Shown here: one piece after another, positions 49,360 to 60,400 of the stretch
How positions within the stretch are numbered: the stretch's first letter is position 1
Layout of the letters: the number at the start of each line of letters is the position of its first letter
Assembly (NCBI GenBank): GCA_036924085.1
Contig: JAVGWX010000007.1
Location: 104,272,138-104,336,137, forward strand
Length of the DNA stretch: 64,000 nt
Reading direction: 5' to 3'
Source: Ariolimax columbianus
Taxonomy: Eukaryota; Mollusca; Gastropoda; Stylommatophora; Arionidae
Translations under genes and position numbers: made by a program
Notes under the pieces: model-generated
Database searches by the model: none
Seen by the model: only the letters and a program-made list of their open reading frames with translations
What the model was told of the DNA's origin: nothing

Positions 49360-50030
49360 AAATTAGCAACACACCACATTCCATTCTCCGGACTACATCC
49401 TGCTACTTGCAAAGGCCTGTTCAGAGCTTGGTAGCGGGAGGTTGAGAACGTTCAGAGCTTGGTAGCGGGAGGTTGAGAACGTTCAGAGCTTGGTAGCGGG
49501 AGGTTGAGAACGTTCAGAGCTTGAGAATGTTCAGGGCTTGGTAGCGGTAGGTTGAGAACGTTCAGGGCTTGGTAGCGGGAGGTTGAGAACGTTCAGAGCT
49601 TGGTAGCGGGAGGTTGAGAACGTTCAGAGCTTGAGAATGTTCAGGGCTTGGTAGCGGTAGGTTGAGAACGTTCAGGGCTTGGTAGCGGGAGGTTGAGAAC
49701 GTTCAGAGCTTGGTAGCGGGAGGTTGAGAACGTTCAGAGCTTGAGAATGTTCAGGGCTTGGTAGCGGGAGGTTGAGAATGTTCAGGGCTTGGTAGAGGGA
49801 GGTTGAGAACGTTCAGAGCTTGGTAGAGGGAGGTTGAGAACGTTCAGAGCTTGAGAATGTTCAGGGCTTGGTAGCGGTAGGTTGAGAACGTTCAGGGCTT
49901 GGTAGCGGGAGGTTGAGAATGTTCAGGGCTTGGTAGAGGGAGGTTGAGAACGTTCAGAGCTTGAGAATGTTCAGAGCTTCGTAGAGGGAGGTTGAGAATG
50001 AACACAGAAGACACTGCTCCATTCATACAT
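49360..50030. repeat. Interspersed repeat, copy 3, expanded by an internal array
   Basis: The left edge ('attctccggactacatcctg') and right edge ('gaggttgagaatgaacaca') match 7395-7470. Between them the element's own 'gcttggtagcgggaggttga' segment has been amplified at 49410-49995 (31 bp and longer composite units, ~19 copies). Confidence 0.75.
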
Positions 50031-50650
50031 AACACTCCAAATTTATTCCAATATAATAACAAATGAAGTAAGACAAACACCCATTTCTCATTGATTTTGT
50101 TGATTTAATTCAGAATCCTATAGACCATAGCGACAAATGCCTATAGGATCTTAAGGATTAAACTGCCGACGACCTCTCCACTAGTACTGTTCTTGTCCTA
50201 CATCACTGTCTTCTCATATCACTTTGTTTCTGTTTAATTTATTTCTTAAAGTCGGCCAATTGCTTGTGTCCATGTTTGCTTGAGGTTTGTATGTGATCTA
50301 GGTAAGATTCTCTGTCTTGACAACTTCAATCATTTCTGTAACTCTGTTTCACCTGCCATGATCTGAACCATCTCCTCGGGTTTGTGGCAACTTCATGATG
50401 CAGAGATCAGGTAGTGTTTAGTCTGCTGAAAATAGTGCAGCCAATCTTGTCATAACGGAGCAACTGCTGGCTAGTTCTAACATCACTTGTCTGCTCATAT
50501 AGTTGACACTTTCAGGTGGAGATAACGTCTTGAGAAAACTTGCCTTCAGTTTCCATGTGACGGACAAGACTTATGGCCCTTTGTAGCAATATGGCAGCCA
50601 TTATAGCTTCCACATTCCGAACAAAAACCATGGTTTGTCCTTTGTCTCCT
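50031..50650. other. Unassigned, downstream of ADAT3
   Basis: No recognisable gene or repeat. Confidence 0.4.
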
Positions 50651-51312
50651 AGACCAGATGTCATCTGTCAAGATAGAGTTGATGACAGACCAGATGTCAT
50701 CTGTCAAGATAGAGTTGATGACAGACCAGATGTCATCTGTCAAGATAGAGTTGATGACAGACCAGATGTCATCTGTCAAGATAGAGTTGATGACAGACCA
50801 GATGTCATCTGTCAAGATAGAGTTGATGACAGACCAGATGTCATCTGTCAAGATAGAGTTGATGACAGACCAGATGTCATCTGTCAAGATAGAGTTGATG
50901 ACAGACCAGATGTCATCTGTCAAGATAGAGTTGATGACCAGACCAGATGTCATCTGTCATGATAGAGTTGATGACCAGACCAGATGTCATGATAGAGTTG
51001 ATGACCAGACCAGATGTCATCTGTCATGATAGAGTTGATGACAGACCAGATGTCATCTGTCAAGATAGAGTTGATGACAGACCAGATGTCATCTGTCAAG
51101 ATAGAGTTGATGACAGACCAGATGTCATCTGTCATGATAGAGTTGATGACCAGACCAGATGTCATGATAGAGTTGATGACCAGACCAGATGTCATGATAG
51201 AGTTGATGACCAGACCAGATGTCATGATAGAGTTGATGACCAGACCAGATGTCATCTGTCATGATAGAGTTGATGACCAGACCAGATGTCATCTGTCATG
51301 ATAGAGTTGACG
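50650..51312 (-). repeat. 36-bp array built from the 3' coding end of ADAT3, ~20 copies
   Basis: On the minus strand the unit contains 'caactctatcatgacagatg', which is exactly the final ADAT3 codons (QLYHDR) and the TGA stop. Full 36-bp units and shortened ~24-27 bp units coexist. The array forms the start of the ADAT3 3' UTR. Confidence 0.95.
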
Positions 51313-51466
51313 AGTTTCTCTCTGGACACAGCCACTGAAGACACTATAATGGTGGTTCAGACCTGCTTGACAGTGAAGTTTGTAGTGTGACCCGAGAGCT
51401 CCTCCAGAATGTGACGACCCATAAAACACTCGCCCTATTCTCGAATGCACCAATGCCATACTGCAC
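51289..51466 (-). CDS. ADAT3: ADAT3 terminal exon
   Basis: The acceptor is 'gtgtgtaaccag'. Completes the zinc-binding motif ([21 protein letters not shown]) and ends in [10 protein letters not shown] and TGA. The last seven codons are part of the downstream minisatellite unit. Confidence 0.95.
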
Positions 51467-54400
51467 CTGGTTACACACAAAATAAATCAATATAATATGA
51501 ATAGAACATTCTGTGAGTTCAAACACCTACAGTAGGGATGTTCAGAAAGTAATGTCTGCTTGCTTATGATCATTGCACATCACCAAGAGTATTACATCGT
51601 GCATGCACAATAGATTCCTCAATCCCCTGACAAACAGACGTCATTTTGTGATATTTGTTTTATGTTTGAAGCTACAAACTCTCGGAGAACTATCCCCCGC
51701 CCTATCTGCTTACTACCAATATACAAAATATTCTCTGACGTCCTTGTCAACAGGATCGGCCAACAACTGGACCTCTAACAAGCCTGTGAGCAGGCTGGAT
51801 TCAGAAGAAGATTCTCCACTACTGACCACCTACACACAATCCACCAAGGGTTCTCCCCTACTGACCACCTACACAATCCACCAAGGGTTCTCCACTACTG
51901 ACCACCTACACACAATCCACCAAGGGTTCTCCACTACTGACCACCTACACACAATCCACCAAGGGTTCTCCACTACTGACCACCTACACACAATCCACCA
52001 AGGGTTCTCCACTACTGACCACCTACACACAATCCACCAAGGGTTCTCCACTACTGACCACTTACACACAATCCACCAAGGGTTCTCCACTACTGACCAC
52101 CTTCACACAATCCACCAGCTGCTGGAGAGAGCCCGTGAACTACGTCTGCCCATATGTCTAGTGTTTATAGATTATGAAAAAGCCTTTGACAGTACTGAGA
52201 TCAATGCTGTGATAAATGCCCTAAGAAATCAGTGCATGGCCGAAAATTACATGAGGATGATCGAAGAAATAAATGTAGACTGCAGTATGGACATTACTCT
52301 GTATCACCGCCCAATAACTGTTCCACTGCAGTACGGACATTACTCTGTATCACCGCCCAATAACTGTTCCACTGCAGTACGGACATTACTCTGTATCACC
52401 GCCCAATAACTTCCACTGCAGTACGGACATTACTCTGTATCACCGCCCAATAACTGTTCCACTGCAGTACGGACATTACTCTGTATCACCGCCCAATAAC
52501 TGTTCCACTGCAGTACGGACATTACTCTGTATCACCGCCCAATAACTGTTCCACTGCAGGACGGACATTACTCTGTATCACCGCCCAATAACTGTTCCAC
52601 TGCAGTACGGACATTACTCTGTATCACCGCCCAATAACTGTTCCACTGCAGTACGGACATTACTCTGTATCACCGCCCAATAACTGTTCCACTGCAGGAC
52701 GGACATTACTCTGTATCACCGCCCAATAACTGTTCCACTGCAGTACGGACATTACTCTGTATCACCGCCCAATAACTGTTCCACTGCAGTACGGACATTA
52801 CTCTGTATCACCGCCCAATAACTGTTCCACTGCAGTACGGACATTACTCTGTATCACCGCCCAATAACTGTTCCACTGCAGTACGGACATTACTCTGTAT
52901 CACCGCCCAATAACTGTTCCACTGCAGTACGGACATTACTCTGTATCACCGCCCAATAACTGTTCCACTGCAGTACGGACATTACTCTGTATCACCGCCC
53001 AATAACTCTTCCACTAGCAAGAGAAGTGCGGCAGGGCGACACAATTTCTCAAAAGTTTTTCACAGCGGCGCTTGAGGACATCTTCCAACAGATGAGTTGG
53101 CCCGATAGAGGAATATATAGATGGGGAAAGGCTCACCCACCTACACTTTGCGGATGACATTGTGCTCATCAGCCACACACCACCGAGGAGGCCCAACAGT
53201 CCTTGAACAAACTGGATGAGGTCGGTAGAGGTGTCAAACTACGGATGAACAAAACGAAAATGCAATAAACCCATACTGCCTCAAATGTGAGATCAAGCTG
53301 GGAAATGAGCCGGTCGGAGACGTCAGCGCCTACATAAACTTAGGGCAAGAAATAAATGCCACCCACGCCCTAGACCGGGAGATATCCGAACGGAGAGCTG
53401 CAGCCTGGTCTAGCTCCAATACCATAAAGCCTTTACTCCAGCAGCTGAAAGACAACATGGTAAGGACACTCCTTTTTAATTCTGCGGTCATACCAGCCAT
53501 GATATACGGATGTGAAGTGTGGAATCTACGCAACGCTGTTGCAGAGAAACTACGCATAAACCCAGTGAGCGATGGAAAGACGCGTCCTCTGGATCACAAT
53601 CAGATCGAATCTACAATGCGGAAATCAGGAAATTTACTTTATTTCGAGAAGTCGTGGAGGCTGCAATGTCTCACAAATACCACTGCCCTGGCCATGTGGT
53701 GAAGATGCCAGATAGTACGGACACTCAGAACAACGTTTTGGTGGCCATATGATTGTACGTGGCCACCCGACCATACGATGATGACCTATGTCCGAAATGG
53801 TACAACACGGCGAAAGATCAGACTGCATACAGGACATTGTTGACTACCTCGCATACGGCACACATGTCGGACTGAAATCGAGGGTATTGTATTTAAGCTG
53901 TTACTGAGTGTTCAAATGGTTAGGGTAATCAAAGGGTCTCGCAGGTTTTTGATGACAATGAAATGATACAATGGTTAGGGTAATCGAAGGGTCTCGCAGG
54001 TTTTTGATGACAATGAAATGATACAATGGTTAGGGTAATCGAAGGGTCTCGCAGGTTTTTGATGACAATGAAATGATACAATGGTTAGGGTAATCGAAGG
54101 GTCTCGCAGGTTTTTGATGACAATGAAATGATACAATGATTAGGGTAATCAAAGGGTCTCGCAGGTTTTTGATGACAATGAAATGATACAATGATTAGGG
54201 TAATCGAAGGTTTTTGATGACAATGAAATGATACAATGGTTAGGGTAATCGAAGGGTCTCGCAGGCTATCAAATATGGTCTGTAATTAATTCTTTAATCC
54301 AACAAAAATGTGACCAATTGAAATTCATTATCAGACTTGTGAAGTTTTTGATGACAATGAAATGATACAATGGTTAGGAATCAGAGAAATGTTCAATGAA

Positions 54401-57400
54401 GAACGTGTTGCGTGTGCTTTGGTACTTGTGACGCACTGTCACGAAGAAGGAGACAACAATCTGAGCCATATTGTGACGAGAGATAAGACGTGTTCTCTAA
54501 CACGCCTGTATCAAAACAGCTGGTAGTATATGTCGTGCAAGCGTACTGATTCATCGAAAATAAGTGCTATGTGTCTGCGTTCTTTTGCTTCACGACACTG
54601 CCAGGCCACACTCAACTCAACAACATCTCCCCCCCCCCCCCCCCCCCCCCCCCCGTCGTAGAGTGACTTTAATTTATTCTTGCATTTGAAAAGGTTCCTT
54701 GCCAACCATTGTTTTGACGATGAAGATCTGAAAGATTCTGTGCAGAATTGGCTAACATTGCAGGTGGCACCTTTCTACGAGGAAGGTATACCAAAAACTT
54801 GTGCCCCTCTACTATAAATGCCTCAATAATGGTGGAGACTACGTTGGAAAGTAGAATAAAGGCTGAACAATGTGATCAACATATGACCATTTACAGAACT
54901 TGTCTAGATGTTCTACAAGTCCAATGAGACGTAACTTTCTGAACATCCCACGTATCTTGACAAATCTAAGATTTTAACAGTTGGTAACCCTAACCAAATA
55001 TTGCCTCTCACGTGTTAACAGTCGGTAACCCTAACCAAATATTGTCCCTCACATGTTAACAGTTGGTAACCCTAACCAAATATTGCCTCTCACATGTTAA
55101 CAGCTGGTAACCCTAACCAAATATTGCCTCACATGTTAACAGCTGGTAACCCTAACCAAATATTACCCCTCACATGTTAACAGTTGGTAACCCTAACCAA
55201 ATGTTGCCTTGCTGTGTGAGATTGACTGTATTTTGTTAACAAAAAGCTTACAGGAACTTGTCATTATAAATCTGTGCGAGTGACCTACATACATTTATTT
55301 TTAGAGTGTACAAATAAATTTTTAATGACTTATGGGAGAATTGTCAGTAAGTAGGTCAAATGATTTAGATTGAACAGTTAAATCTTCTGGAAATACTTTC
55401 TAATAATGAACATAAAAATCTGATTATTTTTAGAAACGGCAATCCTACATACATGACACATGGCTCCCGGGTGACATACAAATCATATCCTGTACAAAGA
55501 TATGGCTCTCCAGTAGATTTTGATGCTTCGGCTTCATGAAGTGAATGTTTCAGGTCAGGGTTGCTTTCTGAAAATAAAATGATGGTATTTGTGCAAAGCA
55601 GTTTAATAGATAATGTATGAATGAAAGTCAATGACTTTTATTCCACTTACCAAATATACACACAATTAACAGCAGGGAGTCACACATGTAATTCCTGGTT
55701 AACAAAGAATAAAGTGACTACAACCTTCCAAGCATGTCGCAAGAAGTCACTGAAGAAGGTTATGTGTGTGGCTAGCAAACTGACTTCTCAACTGAGAGCA
55801 TGAATTATGTTTTGCCACATGTTACAGTTGTACTGTGATATCTCTGTATATATATCAAAGTACAGCACTGTCCATGTTCAATGTGAATAGTTAACTAACC
55901 ATCAAAGTACAGCACTGTCAATATCCAATGTGAATAGTGAACTAACCATCAAAGTGCAGCACAGTCAATATCCAATGTGAATAGTGAACTAACCATCAAA
56001 GTGCAGCACTGTCAATGTCCAATGTGAATAGTGAACTAACCATCAAAGTGCAGCACAGTCAATATCCAATGTGAATAGTGAACTAACCATCAAAGTGCAG
56101 CACTGTCAATGTCCAATGTGAATAGTGAACTAACCATCAAAGTGCAGCACAGTCAATATCCAATGTGAATAGTGAACTAACCATCAAAGTGCAGCACAGT
56201 CAATATCCAATGTGAATAGTGAACTAACCATCAAAGTGCAGCAATGTCCAATGTGAATAGTGAACTAACCATCAAAGTGCAGCACTGTCAATTTGAATAG
56301 TGAACTAACCATATAGATAAGGGGAGGGGTGTGTGATGTGTGTACGGCAATAGAACTGAGTTTTGATAGTTGAGAATTCCATCAATAGCTAATGCTTAAA
56401 ATTTTGGCTTTAGTTAATATTTATATTAACATAGATAAACTTAAGAATATTTAGTTAAGATGATATTTATTGTTTTGTGTTGTAATTTCATTGCACTGAC
56501 TTTAATAGTGTTGTAAGATTATGATATAATAAATATGCCCTCTGCTGTGTGCTGTCATTTGCTGTGTGAGGTCATGAATGTTGTGGTTGAGTGGGGTAAC
56601 GTTTCAGTTAGAATAACCTAGTGTAAACAGTGGGATCTGCTACAAAAATACAGCACTGTAAATATCCAATGTGAATAGTGAACTAACCATCAAAGTGCCA
56701 CATGCCTCCTCCTTGTGAATGAGCCACCAGATCAATGGCTACCATAACCGCATGCTGAAGAGGGTAGCCTGCCTGGCGAAGATCATATGCCTCGGCTAGC
56801 ACGGTTTTAGTGACTGGGTTAACGATGATAGCTCCGATTGGCAGCTGTAATTACAGAAAGAAAAAATATGAATTTATGAAGCAATTAACACATATGGACA
56901 ACCACAAAACATCTTGAGTGTTTTACTGCAGCTTTGGTATGTTCTATTTCAAGTCTGATTATGTTCATCTTTAGTGTGTCAGTACAATGATAATATATCA
57001 CTGCAGTAAAGTATTCAGTCTAGGTAAACTGGAGAGTCCTGACCCAATCATTTAGTCTAGGTAAACTGGAGAGTCCTGACCAAATCATTTAGTCTAGGTA
57101 AACTGGAGAGTCCTGACCCAATCGTTTACTGTGTCTAGATAAACTGGAGATTTCTGACCAAATCATTTACTGTGTCTAGATAAACTGGAGAGTCCTGACC
57201 CAATCGTTTACTGTGTCTAGATAAACTGGAGATTTCTGACCAAAGCATTTACTGTGTCTACGTAAACTGGAGAGTCCTAACCAAATCATTCATTAGGTTT
57301 AATCTCCACAACTACCCTACCTCACCCTTAGGTTTAACATCCACAACTACCTTACCTCACCCTTAGGTTTAACCTCCACAACTACCCTACCTCACCCTTA

Positions 57401-60400
57401 GGTTTAACCTCCACAACTACCCTACCTCACCCTTAGGTTTAACATCCACAACTACCTTACCCCACCCTTAGGTTTAATCTCCACAACTACCCTACCTCAC
57501 CCTTAGGTTTAACATCCATAACTACCCAACCTCACCCTTAGGTTTAACCTCCACAACTACCCAACCTCATCCTTAGGTTTAACATCCATAACTACCCAAC
57601 CTCACCCTTAGGTTTAACCTCCACAACTACCCAACCTCATCCTTAGGTTTAACCTCCATAACTACCCAACCTCACCCTTAGGTTTAACCTCCATAACTAC
57701 CCAACCTCACCCTTAGGTTTAACCTCCATAACTACATTCAAGTACAAACTGACAATCCAATCTACAGCACTTTTAAATAAATTTTCAGACAAGCAGGTAG
57801 GTGTGCCTGAGTGTAGGGAGCAGGAACATGTACACCCAGTGGGCTACTGGAACCATCAGTATTTACATTCTCTGTCCTACACCTGGGGAGAACTAAGGGT
57901 TTGCATGGAGTGCCATAGGTTGTTAGAACTTGACATGACTGGAGAAGTAATAGAAGAACGATATGACTGGAGAAGTAGTACAAGAAATTGATATGACTGG
58001 AGAAGTAGTACAAGAAATTGACATGACTGGAGAAGTATATCAAGTAAAAGGTAGTGGACATACTTGTTTCTTGTCCTTGGCAACCAGAGCAAGTCTTATT
58101 GCTTGTTTCATGTAGATCTCAATCTGCTCAACCTGGGTCTCCTTAAAGTGTTTTCCAGATAAGAGGGAAACAATTCTGTGAAGAGAAATAACAATAGTCC
58201 AGGTCAAGATGGTATTCACCCAAAATTGCTGTATGAAATTAGAGACCAATTAGCAAAACCATTGGCTATATTATGTTCTCAATCACTTGCAAAAGGGATT
58301 GTCCCACGGGATTGGAAAGATGTGGGAGTGATCCCCTTATTCAAAAAGGGCATAAAAGCAGATCCAGCAAACTATAGACCTGTGAGTTTAACGAGCATAG
58401 TCTGTAAATTGTTAGAGTCAATAATCAAAGAAAACGTTATAATGCATTTAGACAAATTTAATCTAATTAGAAATAGTCAGCATGGGTTTACCAGAGGGAG
58501 ATCGCGCTTAACAAATCTATTAGAATTAATGGAGGAGGTTACTAAAATGATAGATAAAGGGGAGCCAGTGGATGTTATTTATCTAGATTTTGCAAAGGCC
58601 TTTGATAGAGTACCTCATCAAAGATTATTTCAAAAGTTAAAATCACATGGAATAGGTGGGGAAGTTGCCAAATGGATTGAAAATTGTTAACGGGAAGAAG
58701 GCAGAGGGTGGGCATAAATAAGGAGTACTCTGAGTGGTGTGAAGTGGAAAGTGGAGTACCACAGGGCTCGGTTTTGGGACCAATTTTATTCTTGATATAT
58801 ATAAATGATTTGGACATAGGTATGGGATCCATGATTGCAAAATTTGCTGATGACACAAAACTATGCAGTAGTGTCTCACCTAACGCAGAAGTGGATATAT
58901 TGAGGTCGGATTTAGATAAAATTTGAGAATGGTCTGTGATCTGGCAAATGGAGTTTAATGTAGATAAATGTAGTCATCCACATGGGTAGATCCAATATGG
59001 AACATAATTACAGAATGGGAGAGAACAATATTAGAAAGATAGATAAGGAAAGGACTTAGGGGTTATAATAGATCATACAGGAAAGGTGAGTGAGCAAGTC
59101 CAGGTAGCAGTGAAAAAGGCAAATGCAATGTTAGGTATGATAAAAAGAAATATTAAACATAGGAGCAAGGAAGTGATTGTCAAACTGTATAAAGCATTAG
59201 TTAGACCTAGATTGGAGTACTGTGTACAGGTGTGGAGTCCTTATCAGAGAGGGGATATAAACATGCTGGAGAGAATACAAAAAAGAGCGACAAAGATGAT
59301 AGTGGGATTTCAGAATTACAGTTATGAGAAAAGATTTAAAAAAGCCGACTTACAGTGTCTAGAAGAGAGAAGAATTCATGGTGACTTAATACAGATTTAT
59401 AAGATGATCAGAGGAATGGATAAATTAGACTATAACAAGTTTTTAAAAAATACAGCCACCCACAATAACAAGAGGGCATAGCTACAAGCTGACTAAAGAG
59501 AGGTCCAGATTAGATATTAGGAAGTATTTTTTTTAGCCAGAGAGTTGTGAATGCTTGGAATGCATTGCCAGAGGAGGTAGTGAAGACTGGGACGGTTAAT
59601 GCATTTAAGAATAAATTGGATGCGTACAGCTTCTAGTGCAAGGTGATGTAAATGGAACTGGTTGTATACAGACTCTGCAGAGTCTTCTAAACCAGTATAA
59701 AGACGTTAAGTTAAATAAATCATCAGGAGTACCTAACTCAAGAACAAGTGGCATTAGCAATAACAACAGCAGGAGCCTGGGCCTTGACGTGGGGTTTATC
59801 ACTATGAGCCACGGCACACCTTCTTCAGTACACCCCAAAATATAAAAAGAGGCACTGCAACCAGAAAACATGAGGAGCCTAGGCAACGACCTTCATTAGG
59901 AACTCTTCAATACAAGGAGCCTAGGCAACGACCTCCATTAGGAACTCTTCAATACAAGGAGCCTAGGCAACGACCTCCATTAGGAACTCTTCAATACAAA
60001 GAGCCTAGGCAACGACCTCCATTAGGAACTCTTCAATACAAGGAGCCTAGGCAACGACCTCCATTAGGAACTCTTCAATACAAGGAGCCTAGGCAATGAC
60101 CTCCATTAGGAACTCTTCAATACAAGGAGCCTAGGCAATGACCTCCATTAGGAACTCTTCAATACAAGGAGCCTAGGCAACGACCTCCATTAGGAACTCT
60201 TCAATACAAGGAGCCTAGGCAACGACCTCCATTAGGAACTCTTCAATACAAGGAGCCTAGGCAATGACCTCCATTAGGAACTCTTCAATACAAGGAGCCT
60301 AGGCAATGACCTCCATTAGGAACTCTTCAATACAAGGAGCCTAGGCAACGACCTTCAATGAAAATCAAGGTCACATGTTGCATACTTACTTTCCGTGTCC

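Larger units (their letters stand above)
51690..53860 (+). mobile_element. RTE-like LINE fragment with two internal minisatellites
   Basis: Decayed frames read a YRPICLL-like start, [48 protein letters not shown] (motif A), [20 protein letters not shown] (motif B) and [13 protein letters not shown] (motif C), in the correct RT order. Two stretches of its own coding sequence have expanded at 51826 and 52285. Confidence 0.88.
51528..54954 (+). mobile_element. Mariner-like transposon interrupted by an RTE-like LINE
   Basis: Terminal inverted repeats share GGGATGTTCAGAAAGT followed by a degenerate 'nangtct', at 51535 and, inverted, at ~54930-54949, with TA at the outer edges. The right half encodes transposase pieces: [14 protein letters not shown]...HIVTRDKT (the region of the first catalytic Asp) and [20 protein letters not shown], then FYEEGIPK (the C-terminal helix). 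The middle is taken up by an RTE copy and arrays. It fills nearly all of the ADAT3 intron between exons 55453 and 51466. Confidence 0.82.

Noticed and set aside
50573..51301. ORFs of 95-135 codons (repeats such as MSSVKIELMTDQ and ILTDDIWSVINS)
   Set aside because: Readings of the 36-bp array in several frames; only the minus-strand ADAT3 end at 51289-51466 is real coding sequence.
58178..59481. A functional CR1-like reverse transcriptase
   Set aside because: The RT motifs are well kept, but a stop and several frameshifts break the frame, and the endonuclease part is missing.
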